Under the pieces are notes generated by a model that had not been told where the DNA came from, searched no databases, and saw nothing but the letters and a program-made list of their open reading frames with translations. Below are positions 9,903-21,175 of a stretch of DNA of 64,000 nt, one piece after another (the first letter of the stretch is position 1; each line of letters starts with the position of its first letter). This stretch comes from Staphylococcus pseudintermedius (GTDB lineage: Bacteria; Bacillota; Bacilli; Staphylococcales; Staphylococcaceae): contig NZ_MLGE02000004.1 in the NCBI RefSeq assembly GCF_001792775.2, positions 124,001 through 188,000 of the forward strand, given 5' to 3'. A program made the translations under genes and the position numbers.

Positions 9903-10389
9903 CTTCTAAATAAGCCTCCAATTCTGCATTTGAAATTTCTCGATCCATCATATCTACAAATAAAATGCCATTTAAATTATCAATGACATGTAAAATCATC
10001 CGAGCAATGTCATCATAAGCCGTCATTTCAACTTCATTGCCATTTAAATCGTAACTTCGAACCGTAATCATACGACTGCGCGTCACTTCACCAAAACGCC
10101 CTGGCACACTCAAGCACCCTTCAAGTTCCGTCGCTGTTTCATCTGATTGGGCAATGACTTCAGGATTGATCAGCTGCAACAAACCATCTTGCTCCATGTC
10201 GACAATTGCGACACGCTCACTCACACCAATTTGTGGTGCAGCTAACGCCTGACCTTCTGCATCATATAACGTATCTTCCAAATCTTGAATGAGATCTTTC
10301 AAATGTGCATCAAAATCAGTTACAGGCGCTGCTTTTTTCCTCAAAATCGGATGCATATGTGTTTTAATTTTTCTGATCATATCCTTCAT
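9895..10389 (-). CDS. peptide deformylase-like protein, active site degenerate
   Basis: Same fold and position as the second deformylase gene of staphylococci (upstream of fmt). Motif 1 ([10 protein letters not shown]) and motif 2 (EGCLSVPG, with the metal-ligand Cys) are intact, but motif 3, normally HExxH, reads [10 protein letters not shown]: the catalytic Glu is Val and the second His ligand is Asn. From family knowledge this should abolish normal deformylase activity; the S. aureus paralogue is likewise considered inactive. Two in-frame ATGs (10389 and 10380) compete and the ribosome-binding site does not decide. The true deformylase should be elsewhere in the genome. Confidence 0.85.
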   Translation of the reverse strand: MKDMIRKIKTHMHPILRKKAAPVTDFDAHLKDLIQDLEDTLYDAEGQALAAPQIGVSERVAIVDMEQDGLLQLINPEVIAQSDETATELEGCLSVPGRFGEVTRSRMITVRSYDLNGNEVEMTAYDDIARMILHVIDNLNGILFVDMMDREISNAELEAYLEDE

Positions 10390-10499
10390 CGCCCCTCACG
10401 AAAATTTATCATTATATTATAGCTTATTCTCACCTAAAATGCGATAGTCTCTCATCGACATCATAACAAAAAACACATCATTCATCATTATGCGTATGC

Positions 10500-10575
10500 A
10501 AAAAAAGGGACAAACTACTCAATGATCAATTAAAAATCTATCACATTAAGCTATTTGCCCTTTTGTTGCATGAAT
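10500..10575 (-). terminator. intrinsic terminator after priA
   Basis: On the minus strand AAAAGGGCAAA pairs with TTTGTCCCTTTT across a long loop and runs into a T tract. It lies 60-135 bases past the priA stop. The long loop makes it a moderate call. Confidence 0.5.
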
Positions 10576-10636
10576 CATATTCGATTACCATATCACTGTA
10601 TCAAAACACTGGCATATGAATACTTAGTCCAATCTA

Positions 10637-13045
10637 TTACATCATCATATAAGGATTGATATCTATTTTAAGCCCCAACTTATTTTTCACAAACATTTCG
10701 TGGTAATAGTCATCTAAATACGTCAATGCATGGATGAGTGACGGTTCACTTTTGTATTTCACTAATATTTGGAAGCGGTACTCGTTGTTAATACGCGGAA
10801 TAACTGACGGTGACGGCCCTAATATGAATGCTTTATCTGTTAAATGTTGCAACAAAATTTGATGAATATGTGTTGCTGCTTGTAGGACTTCTTTCGTCTT
10901 TTCATGCGTGATTGTAAAGTTAATTAAATAATAGTAAGGCGGATATTGTCCTAACTTACGATACTGCATTTCTTTTTGGTAAAAATTCAAATAATCATTT
11001 TGTTGTACGTCTTTAATCGCGTAATGGTCCGGATTATACGTTTGAATGATCACTTCCCCTTTTTTCTCATGACGTCCTGCACGTCCTGCGACTTGCGTCA
11101 AAATTTGAAAAGTCCGTTCACTCGAGCGAAAATCAGGCAAATTCAACATCGTATCTGCATTCAGTACGCCAACGAGGGTAATATTCGGAAAGTCCAATCC
11201 TTTCGCTATCATCTGTGTGCCTAACAATATGTCGCCGTTCCCTTCACCAAACTGTTTCAATAATTTTTCATGACTGCCTTTTTTGGTCGTCGTATCAACA
11301 TCCATGCGAATCGTTCGGGCGTCAGGGAATTGTTGTTGCAGCAATTCTTCTACACGTTGCGTCCCTGTCCCCATTTGACGAATATGTTCACTTTCGCAGT
11401 TCGGACACTGAAACGGTGCTTGTTCTTGATAACCACAATAGTGACATTTCAATTGGTCACTCGATTTGTGATACGTTAATGAAATATCACAATTCGGACA
11501 TTGTGGCACATGACCACAGTCGCGACACAACATAAATGATGCATACCCACGACGATTCAAAAAGAGGACGACTTGTTCTTTGCGCGCAAGTCGTTGTTCG
11601 ATCGCTTCAACGAGACGTGCTGAAAACATGGAACGGTTTCCATTTGCCAGTTCTTCTCTCATGTCTAAAATTTCAACATCAGGTAATGGCTGTTGGTTGA
11701 CACGTGACGGCATTGACAATAACGTATAAACGCCTTTTTCGGCGCGTGCATAACTTTCCAAACTTGGTGTCGCACTGCCTAACACGAGTGGGCATTGATG
11801 ATATCGACTGCGCCACTCTGCAATATCTTTTGCATGATAACGCGGATAATCTTCTTGCTTGTATGTCGATTCGTGCTCTTCATCAATAATAATCATGCCG
11901 AGATTTTTAAACGGCGCAAATACACTCGAACGCGCGCCAACACTGACACGTGCACGGCCATCACGAATTTTTTGCCATTCATCATAACGTTCGCCGTTCG
12001 ACAAAGCAGAGTGTAGGACGGCTACTTCATCACCAAAGCGTCGTTTAAATCGTAATACCATTTGCGGTGTTAAAGCGATTTCTGGCACGAGCATCATCGC
12101 CTCTTTACCTTGTGTGAGGACATCTTCAATAATTTGGAGATACACTTCTGTTTTGCCGGAACCCGTTACGCCATGTAGTAAAAACGTTTCAGCTTGTTGT
12201 TGACGGACCGAATGCAGTAAAGTGTCATATGCGACTTGTTGTTCTGGCGTGAGCTCACGTTTTTGTTCTTTCTCAAAAACACGTCCTTCATATGGGTTTC
12301 GTTCCACAATCGCATCATATTTTTCGATTATACCTTGTTTTTCTAACGTATTGATGGCTGAAGTAGAAAATGCCATTTCTAATAATTCTTGCAACAATAC
12401 ATCACGGTGACGTTCATCGAGTAAAAATACGAGGACCTCATACTGCTTTTGTTTCTTTTGCGCGGTTTCCAAATACGCTTCAGCCATTTCTGTAGACACC
12501 ACTCTGACCGCACGTCGCTTTTTCTTCGTCGTATTTTGCGATAATATCGTAACAGCTTCAATATAGCCTTCTTTCAAATACGGCATGAGCTGTTCAATAT
12601 TTTCATCTTGTTGCGCGTCTTTATAATAGTACAGCCCTTCATTATTAAAATACGCCACCACTTCATCAGGCAAATCCGCATCCTCTTTTAACTTGAATGC
12701 TTTTGAATATTTCGCTTTAATCGCACTGGGCAACATCGCTTCAAGAATAGAGATGCGCTTCGATAAAAAATAGCGGCTATACCATTCACTTAATTGGACG
12801 AGTTCTGTCGTCAGTTCTGGCTGAATATCTTTCACTTCTAAAATCGGTCTTAATTTCTCCAAATCATATTCCGCTTCTTCATCCGGTACACATCGCATGA
12901 CGTACCCTTGAATTTTGCGCGGGCCGAATGGCACAATGACACGAACCCCCGGCTGAACGATATTTTCTAAATCAGCGGGTATGGCGTAATCAAACCTTTT
13001 ATCTACACTTTTCGAGGCAACGTCTACAATGACTTGCGCGATCAT
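10637..13045 (-). CDS. priA: primosomal protein N' (replication restart helicase PriA)
   Basis: Superfamily 2 DNA helicase that reloads DnaB at stalled forks. The DNA-binding domain is N-terminal (about 1-110). The helicase core carries GVTGSGKTEVYLQ (Walker A), DEEH (Walker B) and late motifs QMIAKGLDFPN and QVAGRAGR. Between them lie two zinc modules with eight cysteines (CRDCGH...CPNC, CHYCG...CPNC). The start is taken at 13045, where the ATG overlaps the TGA of coaBC (ATGA) and yields MIAQVIVDV as in S. aureus; an ATG at 13054 would add three residues. Confidence 0.95.
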   Translation of the reverse strand: MIAQVIVDVASKSVDKRFDYAIPADLENIVQPGVRVIVPFGPRKIQGYVMRCVPDEEAEYDLEKLRPILEVKDIQPELTTELVQLSEWYSRYFLSKRISILEAMLPSAIKAKYSKAFKLKEDADLPDEVVAYFNNEGLYYYKDAQQDENIEQLMPYLKEGYIEAVTILSQNTTKKKRRAVRVVSTEMAEAYLETAQKKQKQYEVLVFLLDERHRDVLLQELLEMAFSTSAINTLEKQGIIEKYDAIVERNPYEGRVFEKEQKRELTPEQQVAYDTLLHSVRQQQAETFLLHGVTGSGKTEVYLQIIEDVLTQGKEAMMLVPEIALTPQMVLRFKRRFGDEVAVLHSALSNGERYDEWQKIRDGRARVSVGARSSVFAPFKNLGMIIIDEEHESTYKQEDYPRYHAKDIAEWRSRYHQCPLVLGSATPSLESYARAEKGVYTLLSMPSRVNQQPLPDVEILDMREELANGNRSMFSARLVEAIEQRLARKEQVVLFLNRRGYASFMLCRDCGHVPQCPNCDISLTYHKSSDQLKCHYCGYQEQAPFQCPNCESEHIRQMGTGTQRVEELLQQQFPDARTIRMDVDTTTKKGSHEKLLKQFGEGNGDILLGTQMIAKGLDFPNITLVGVLNADTMLNLPDFRSSERTFQILTQVAGRAGRHEKKGEVIIQTYNPDHYAIKDVQQNDYLNFYQKEMQYRKLGQYPPYYYLINFTITHEKTKEVLQAATHIHQILLQHLTDKAFILGPSPSVIPRINNEYRFQILVKYKSEPSLIHALTYLDDYYHEMFVKNKLGLKIDINPYMMM

Positions 13046-14247
13046 ACATCCCATCTACTTTCTAAAATTGATAAGATTTGGAAAGCCAATTTCTTTTTAG
13101 GGCCTTTTTGAAGCGTTTCAAATGTCCCGTCTTTAAAATAAAGTGACACTTCATTGTTGTCTGAACTAAAACCAATAGACGTATCGCCCACATTGTTCGC
13201 AATAATGACATCTGCATTTTTACGCGCGAGTTTGTCTTGTGCGTAGCTTTCCATATTTTGTGTTTCTGCAGCAAAGCCTACCAGTTTTTGTGTCGTTTTG
13301 TGTTCACCTAAATATTTCAAAATGTCTTGTGTACGTTTGAACGTGACAGTCACATCACCGTTTTGCTTTTTCATTTTATGTGGCAACGGATCAACCGGTG
13401 TGTAATCTGATACGGCAGCAGTTTTGAATATAATATCTTGTTGCTTGAAACGCTGCCTTACCGCTTGAAACATATCTTCAGCTGTCGTCACTTGTACGAC
13501 TTCGACATGACGTGGTGCTTCGATTGACGTAGGTCCAGTTACTAGAGTTACCTCTGCACCGACTTTTTGAAGTGCCTCTGCGATGGCGTATCCCATTTTC
13601 CCTGATGCTCTGTTCGATACAAAACGTACAGGGTCAATCGTTTCGATAGTTGGCCCTGCAGTAACAAGCACTTTTTTATCACGGAAATATGCCGATTGTA
13701 TCTTTTCTGCATTTTTCTGACCTTGTCGATCGATGACTGCTTTAATTTCGAGAGGTTCCGCCATACGTCCTTTCGCTACGTAACCACATGCTAAAAAGCC
13801 TTCTCCCGGTTCGATAAAATGATAACCATCGTCTATGAGTGTTTGAATATTAGCTTGAATTCGCGGATTTTCAAACATATGGACATTCATTGCAGGCGCC
13901 ATAAATTTAGGTGTCGTCGTCGCTAATAACGTCGTCGTCACCATATCGTCCGCAATACCGTGACTTAATTTTGAAATGATGTTCGCTGTCGCGGGTGCAA
14001 CGACAATCGCATCCGCCCAATCTCCTAAAGCAATATGTTGGATTTCAGCTGGATTCTCTTCTAAAAACGTATTCGTATAAACTGCGTTACGACTAATCGC
14101 TTGAAATGATAATGGTGTTACGAATTGTTGTGCATGCTCTGTCAACATGACGCGCACATCATAACCCCCTTGTGTCAGTTTACTTGTTAAATCTATGGCT
14201 TTATATGCAGCGATACCGCCTGTTACAGCTAGCAAAATATTTTTCAT
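13042..14247 (-). CDS. coaBC: bifunctional phosphopantothenoylcysteine decarboxylase/phosphopantothenate-cysteine ligase
   Basis: Two consecutive steps of coenzyme A synthesis. The N-terminal flavoprotein CoaC domain (about 1-185) starts LLAVTGGIAAYKA and has the PXMNxxM-type motif APAMNVHMF and the substrate-recognition Cys in FLACGYVAKGRM. The CoaB domain begins near KKVLVTAGPTIE, with VRFVSNRASGKMG and the catalytic Lys in AAVSDYTP...KMKK. The start at 14247 gives MKNILLAVTGG and is preceded by AGGAGTGG; upstream codons to 14310 look non-coding. It overlaps priA by 4 bases. Confidence 0.95.
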   Translation of the reverse strand: MKNILLAVTGGIAAYKAIDLTSKLTQGGYDVRVMLTEHAQQFVTPLSFQAISRNAVYTNTFLEENPAEIQHIALGDWADAIVVAPATANIISKLSHGIADDMVTTTLLATTTPKFMAPAMNVHMFENPRIQANIQTLIDDGYHFIEPGEGFLACGYVAKGRMAEPLEIKAVIDRQGQKNAEKIQSAYFRDKKVLVTAGPTIETIDPVRFVSNRASGKMGYAIAEALQKVGAEVTLVTGPTSIEAPRHVEVVQVTTAEDMFQAVRQRFKQQDIIFKTAAVSDYTPVDPLPHKMKKQNGDVTVTFKRTQDILKYLGEHKTTQKLVGFAAETQNMESYAQDKLARKNADVIIANNVGDTSIGFSSDNNEVSLYFKDGTFETLQKGPKKKLAFQILSILESRWDV

Positions 14248-14460
14248 CATTTCCACTCCTGTTTTTTTCACTCTTAAAAGCATTATAATATATTTAACGT
14301 TTTGTTTCATATGACGTTGCTTTTTAGAATCATAGCATCGGACATAAAAATTTTTGGAGAATCTTAATATAATTTATAATCCAAACTAACCGATATCAAT
14401 CTTCAATAGACACAATGAATCGTTAATGAGGTGCCCATTTTAATACTTCATGATGAATGA

Positions 14461-14520
14461 TAAAAAACGCCTTTCAAATTCATCTCAACGGATAGAGACA
14501 ACTTTGAAAAGCGTATTTTA
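14461..14520 (-). terminator. intrinsic terminator after rpoZ
   Basis: On the minus strand ACGCTTTTCAAA pairs with TTTGAAAGGCGT, followed by TTTTT. It separates gmk-rpoZ from coaBC, about 30 bases past the rpoZ stop. Confidence 0.8.
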
Positions 14521-14551
14521 AATGTCATATGCATTTATCGATTGTATTGAA

Positions 14552-14760
14552 TTAAAAGTGTGATTCATCAACGTGTGGATGAATTTTGCTTGCGGCGATT
14601 TCTTCTAACGCACGGCCTACTGTTTTTTTGCTTTCATAACGATCTAATAATAAATGATCAGGGTCAGCTTGTAACTCACGTGCACGTTTAGCGGCTGTTG
14701 TCGCAATTAAATATTTTGAGTTAATTTTATCTTGTAAATGGTGTAACGGTGGGTATAACA

Positions 14761-14761
<1 letters not shown>
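14552..14761 (-). CDS. rpoZ: RNA polymerase omega subunit
   Basis: A 69-residue protein that helps RNA polymerase assembly. The visible signature is the helix KYLIATTAAKRARELQ followed by GRALEEIAA, typical of Gram-positive omega. Its ATG overlaps the TAA of gmk by one base, the conserved gmk-rpoZ arrangement. Confidence 0.94.
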
Positions 14762-15387
<626 letters not shown>

Positions 15388-15479
15388 TTACGACCTTTCT
15401 TCGCTATTCTTCTATTTATTAACATATCTTACCACAATTTTTATTGAATTGCATAGAGGGCCAAGCGAAAACTTTAGTT

Positions 15480-15508
15480 CTGACGTGCATGGATAGGCAT
15501 GTTATAAT
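15480..15508 (+). promoter_or_regulatory. sigma-A type promoter of rqcH
   Basis: CTGACG (15480-15485), a 17-base spacer and a perfect TATAAT (15503-15508) lie 36 bases before the rqcH ATG. A GGTGG-type ribosome-binding site follows at about 15531. Confidence 0.6.
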
Positions 15509-15543
15509 AATGTAATGAAAATTTTTAAAGGTGGCAGATAATT

Positions 15544-17247
15544 ATGGCATTTGATGGTATGTTTACAAGAAAAATGGTAGAAGATTTACAATTTCTCGTT
15601 TCTGGGCGTATTCATAAAATCAATCAACCGGAAAACGATACAATCATCATGGTTATAAGACAGCAACGCCAAAATCATCAATTGTTGTTGTCGATTCACC
15701 CGAATTTTGCACGGATTCACCTCACTACAAAAAAATATGATAATCCATTTGAACCGCCGATGTTTGCGCGCGTCTTTCGTAAACATTTAGAAGGTGGACG
15801 TATCCTTGCCATTCGCCAAATCGGAAATGACCGTCGCATCGAAATGGACGTGGAAAGTAAAGATGAAATTGGTGACACGATTCATCGTACAGTGATTTTA
15901 GAAATTATGGGCAAACATAGTAATCTCATTCTCGTTAATGAAGAACGTAAAATTTTAGAAGGTTTTAAACACCTTACACCAAATACGAATCAATTTAGAA
16001 CCGTGATGCCAGGTTTTCAATATGAAGTGCCGCCAACACAACATAAACAGAACCCTTATGCATATACTGGTGCGCAAGTGCTCCAACATATTGATTTCAA
16101 TGCGGGCAAAATTGATCGCCAACTGCTTCAAACGTTTGAAGGTTTTTCACCGTTAATCACAAAAGAAATCACATCAAGACGCCATTTTATGACCACACAA
16201 ACTTTACCTGAAGCTTTTGACGAAGTGATGGCCGAAACGAAAGCGACACCCCAACCGGTATTTCATAAAAATCACGAAACAGGTAAAGAAGACTTTTATT
16301 TTATGAAGTTACATCAATTTTACGATGATTGCGTCACATATGATTCACTCCATGAACTGCTCGACCGTTTTTATGATGCACGCGGTGAACGTGAACGCGT
16401 CAAACAACGTGCAAACGATTTAGTCAAACTCGTCCAACAATTACTTCAAAAATATCAAAATAAATTAAGTAAGCTCATCGATGAACAAGCGGGGACTGAA
16501 GAAAAAGAAAATCAACAATTGTACGGCGAGTTAATCACAGCGAATATTTATCAACTCAAACCTGGAGATCGCCAGTTAGAAACAGTAAATTATTATACAG
16601 GAGAAAACGTGACTATTCCGTTAAATCCACAAAAGTCACCTGCTGAAAATGCGCAATACTATTACAAGCAATACAACCGAATGAAAACACGTGAGCGCGA
16701 ATTGACCCATCAAATTACTTTAACAGAAGAAAATATCGCTTATTTTGAAAATATCGAGCAACAGTTGTCACACATTCAAGTTCATGAAATTGACGATATT
16801 CGTGAAGAACTAGCAGAACAAGGCTTTATCAAACAAAAGAAACAGCAAAAAAAGAAAAAGCAACAAAAAATCCAGTTACAATCCTACGTTTCGACTGATG
16901 GCGATACAATTTTAGTCGGTAAAAATAATAAGCAAAATGATTATTTAACGAATAAACGTGCGCAAAAATCGCATTTATGGTTCCATACAAAAGATATTCC
17001 AGGAAGCCATGTCGTGATTTTAAATGATGTGCCAAGTGACAAAACGATTGAAGAAGCGGCGATGATTGCAGCGTACTTTTCAAAGGCGGGGCAATCGGGA
17101 CAAATTCCAGTGGATTATACAACAATTCGCAATGTGCATAAGCCGAGTGGCAGTAAACCTGGATTTGTAACGTACGATAACCAGAAGACGCTTTACGCAA
17201 CGCCGGATTATGACATGATTCGTCGATTGAAAGCTGAAGAAGCGTAA
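15544..17247 (+). CDS. rqcH: RqcH (NFACT family, Rqc2 homologue; formerly called fibronectin-binding protein FbpA)
   Basis: Binds stalled 50S-peptidyl-tRNA complexes and adds alanine tails in ribosome quality control. The NFACT-N domain (about 1-270) contains the Asp96-Arg97 pair in IGNDRRIE, equivalent to the residues needed for Ala tailing in B. subtilis RqcH. Helical coiled-coil arms follow (about 280-440), with a Lys/Gln-rich stretch, then NFACT-R (about 445-567) with KSHLWFHTKDIPGSHV. The 567 residues are full length. It is a single gene between opposed neighbours. Confidence 0.95.
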   Translation: MAFDGMFTRKMVEDLQFLVSGRIHKINQPENDTIIMVIRQQRQNHQLLLSIHPNFARIHLTTKKYDNPFEPPMFARVFRKHLEGGRILAIRQIGNDRRIEMDVESKDEIGDTIHRTVILEIMGKHSNLILVNEERKILEGFKHLTPNTNQFRTVMPGFQYEVPPTQHKQNPYAYTGAQVLQHIDFNAGKIDRQLLQTFEGFSPLITKEITSRRHFMTTQTLPEAFDEVMAETKATPQPVFHKNHETGKEDFYFMKLHQFYDDCVTYDSLHELLDRFYDARGERERVKQRANDLVKLVQQLLQKYQNKLSKLIDEQAGTEEKENQQLYGELITANIYQLKPGDRQLETVNYYTGENVTIPLNPQKSPAENAQYYYKQYNRMKTRERELTHQITLTEENIAYFENIEQQLSHIQVHEIDDIREELAEQGFIKQKKQQKKKKQQKIQLQSYVSTDGDTILVGKNNKQNDYLTNKRAQKSHLWFHTKDIPGSHVVILNDVPSDKTIEEAAMIAAYFSKAGQSGQIPVDYTTIRNVHKPSGSKPGFVTYDNQKTLYATPDYDMIRRLKAEEA

Positions 17248-17265
17248 AAGATTAAATATCAACAT

Positions 17266-17313
17266 AAAAATCCGAGCCTTTTCGTCACACGTAACGAAAG
17301 ACTCGGATTTTTG
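17266..17313. terminator. bidirectional terminator between rqcH and the VOC gene
   Basis: AAAAATCCGAG...CTTTCG-loop-CGAAAG...CTCGGATTTTT forms a strong stem with A and T tracts at both ends, serving the two convergent genes. Confidence 0.85.
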
Positions 17314-17330
17314 CTTATCTTATTCTATTG

Positions 17331-17744
17331 TTATTTCTTTGATTCTGGTAAGGCGAGTTGGAAGTTCACGCCGAATTTATCTTGAACCCAGGCGAATTCA
17401 CGAAATTGTGGTGGCATTGCTGTTTTCGGCATTAATATCGCGCCACCATCTTTTAAACCATGATATAATGTATCCATTTCAAATTGATCTTTCACTGTCA
17501 CATACAATGACATCGCTGGGTTCATTTCAATATCCGTGCCATTCATATTATCAATCGCCATAAAGACTTGACCATTTAATGTAAAAATAGAATGTTGTAC
17601 TTTTCCTGCTTGTTCTGGGATCGTGTCATCGTATTTCACCATTGTAATAATCTCGCTATCTTCAAATAATGATGTATAACGTTGAATTGCTTCTTCAGCG
17701 TCACCATTAAACATTAAAAACGTCGTAATTTTAGGTATTTTCAT
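17331..17744 (-). CDS. VOC (PhnB/glyoxalase-like) family protein
   Basis: A 137-residue vicinal-oxygen-chelate protein of the PhnB/3-demethylubiquinone methyltransferase-like subgroup. Visible motifs are KITTFLMFNGDAEEAIQRY at the start, FTLNGQVFMAIDN in the middle and FREFAWVQDKFGVNFQL at the end. The substrate is unknown; such proteins are often annotated from fold alone. It is a single gene with GGAGG just upstream of its ATG. A second, related VOC gene lies at 60699-61142. Confidence 0.8.
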   Translation of the reverse strand: MKIPKITTFLMFNGDAEEAIQRYTSLFEDSEIITMVKYDDTIPEQAGKVQHSIFTLNGQVFMAIDNMNGTDIEMNPAMSLYVTVKDQFEMDTLYHGLKDGGAILMPKTAMPPQFREFAWVQDKFGVNFQLALPESKK

Positions 17745-17843
17745 AACCGGTCCTCCTCAAATGTCAAGCGATACTTTCATTTTGAAATTCACAATCATCA
17801 GTTACAACTGCGTCATACTGTGAAGTGTTTATTTCTATTTCTA

Positions 17844-17872
17844 TTGTTTTTGCTTTCACTCTATATTATAAC
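17844..17872 (+). promoter_or_regulatory. possible promoter of the 29-residue peptide gene
   Basis: TTGTTT (17844-17849), 17-base spacer, TATAAC (17867-17872), 40 bases before the small gene's ATG. Consensus match is moderate. Confidence 0.4.
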
Positions 17873-17911
17873 CGGTTACAATAGTGTTAAATCATTTTTG
17901 GAGGTTATTTT

Positions 17912-18001
17912 ATGATTAGTATGCATTTATTAATCCCTCTTTTAGTATTTTTATTGATCTTAATTGGCGGTTGGCTCTTTTTACGTTGGTACTTAAGATA
18001 A
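17912..18001 (+). CDS. 29-residue single-span membrane peptide
   Basis: A small gene with an excellent ribosome-binding site (TTGGAGG, 7 bases before ATG) and a TAA stop. The peptide is almost wholly hydrophobic (HLLIPLLVFLLILIGGWLF) and ends in a basic, aromatic tail (LRWYLR), so it should span the membrane once. It has its own possible promoter and is convergent with pyrE. I do not recognise the family. The positive C-terminal end and size resemble small stress or toxin-like membrane peptides, but there is no direct evidence of function. Confidence 0.6.
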   Translation: MISMHLLIPLLVFLLILIGGWLFLRWYLR

Positions 18002-18138
18002 TAGTTTACACGTTTAAAAGAAGTCATCGAACGCTAAACCTAAACGATGGCGTATAGGAGGATTTTCTTCTCATCACAATAGGTTTTCAGTAATGTTTTA
18101 TTGTGCAGTTCGCAACTAATTCGTTATATTAACAAATA

Positions 18139-18174
18139 CAAAAAGAAGCTGGGGATATGAACCAGCTTCTTTTT
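18139..18174. terminator. terminator at the end of the pyr operon
   Basis: AAAAAGAAGCTGG-loop-CCAGCTTCTTTTT forms a perfect stem with A/T tracts on both sides, so it can stop pyrE transcripts (minus) and those of the small peptide gene (plus). Confidence 0.9.
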
Positions 18175-18178
18175 CTGC

Positions 18179-18787
18179 TTATAATTGATTACGCCATTCG
18201 ACTAATGTCTGAATGTCATCTTCTGAAATTTGGTCTTCTTCACGTGCGACTTCAATTAGCTCGTCATAGTTGCTTAACGTATAGAAAGGGACACCGGCTG
18301 CTTTAAACGTTTCGCCAGCTTTATTTAAACCGTATGTGAAAATTGCAACGACACCTAACACTTCAGCACCCGCTTCTTGTAAGGCTTCAACAGCTGTGAT
18401 GGAAGAGCCACCAGTTGAAATTAAATCTTCAATGACCACTACTTTTTTACCTTCACTGCGCACGCCTTCAATTTGATTTTGCTTGCCATGACTTTTACTT
18501 TTTGAACGCACATAATTCATTGGCAAATTCATTTTATCTGAAATATATGCCGCATGTGGAATGCCGGCTGTTGCTGTTCCTGAAACGATTTCGACATCAG
18601 CAAAATGTTGTTCAATCAGTTCAATTAAGCCGTCACGGATCGCGGTACGTACTTCTGGATATCCGAGTGTGACACGGTTATCACAATAAATAGGTGATTG
18701 AATACCGGAACTCCATGTATACATTTCATTCGGTGATAATGATACGGCTTCGATATCTAATAATGCTTTTGCGATTAATTTTGACAT
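18179..18787 (-). CDS. pyrE: orotate phosphoribosyltransferase
   Basis: Makes OMP from orotate and PRPP. The PRPP loop is [21 protein letters not shown]; the N-terminal [16 protein letters not shown] and [11 protein letters not shown] (catalytic loop) are family signatures. The start is taken at ATG 18787 ([15 protein letters not shown]), matching S. aureus; a TTG four codons upstream is less likely. It overlaps pyrF by 13 bases and is the last gene of the pyr operon. Confidence 0.96.
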   Translation of the reverse strand: MSKLIAKALLDIEAVSLSPNEMYTWSSGIQSPIYCDNRVTLGYPEVRTAIRDGLIELIEQHFADVEIVSGTATAGIPHAAYISDKMNLPMNYVRSKSKSHGKQNQIEGVRSEGKKVVVIEDLISTGGSSITAVEALQEAGAEVLGVVAIFTYGLNKAGETFKAAGVPFYTLSNYDELIEVAREEDQISEDDIQTLVEWRNQL

Positions 18788-19479
18788 GCATTTAACCAAC
18801 TTTCTTTAATTTGATGATAACTTTGTACTGGATTGTCGCTTTGTGTAATCGGGCGACCGACAACAATATGTGTCGAACCGAGCTGACGTGCTTTTTCAGG
18901 TGTTGTGATGCGTTGCTGATCGTCTTTTGCACTATTAGCTAGACGAATACCTGGTGTCACTTTTAAGAAGTCGTCGCCGCAATGTTCGCGAATCATTGTC
19001 GTTTCTAACGGTGAACATACGACACCATCTAAGCCTGCTTGTTGCGCAAGGCTAGCATAGTTTAAGACGGCTGTTTCCATCGACGTTTGGATATTTTGTT
19101 CTTCATGCAACTGTTGTTCAGATGTAGATGTTAATTGTGTGACGGCGATGATTTTAATAGCTTTGTTGTGTCGACGTAACCCTTCCACTGCACGTTGCAT
19201 CATGACTGTACCACCAGCTGCATGGACATTGACGAGATCCACATTCAACTTTGCAAGACCTTCCATCGCTTTACCGACCGTATTCGGAATGTCGTGCAAT
19301 TTTAAGTCTAAAAAGATGTCATGGCCAAGTGCTTTAATTTGATCAATGAGTGCTGGTCCCGTCTGATAAAATAATTCCATACCAATTTTGACGAATAATG
19401 GTTCATCAAATTGCGCTAAAAATGACATCACTTCTGCTTCGGTTGCAAAATCTAAGGCGATAATCGGATCTTGTCTCAT
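18775..19479 (-). CDS. pyrF: orotidine 5'-phosphate decarboxylase
   Basis: Final step to UMP. The catalytic Asp-Lys-Asp network is in [17 protein letters not shown]; the phosphate-binding end is [14 protein letters not shown]. The 234 residues form the usual TIM barrel. It follows pyrD by 1 base and overlaps pyrE. Confidence 0.97.
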   Translation of the reverse strand: MRQDPIIALDFATEAEVMSFLAQFDEPLFVKIGMELFYQTGPALIDQIKALGHDIFLDLKLHDIPNTVGKAMEGLAKLNVDLVNVHAAGGTVMMQRAVEGLRRHNKAIKIIAVTQLTSTSEQQLHEEQNIQTSMETAVLNYASLAQQAGLDGVVCSPLETTMIREHCGDDFLKVTPGIRLANSAKDDQQRITTPEKARQLGSTHIVVGRPITQSDNPVQSYHQIKESWLNACQN

Positions 19480-19480
19480 G

Positions 19481-21162
<1,682 letters not shown>

Positions 21163-21175
21163 CGCTTTTGACCTC

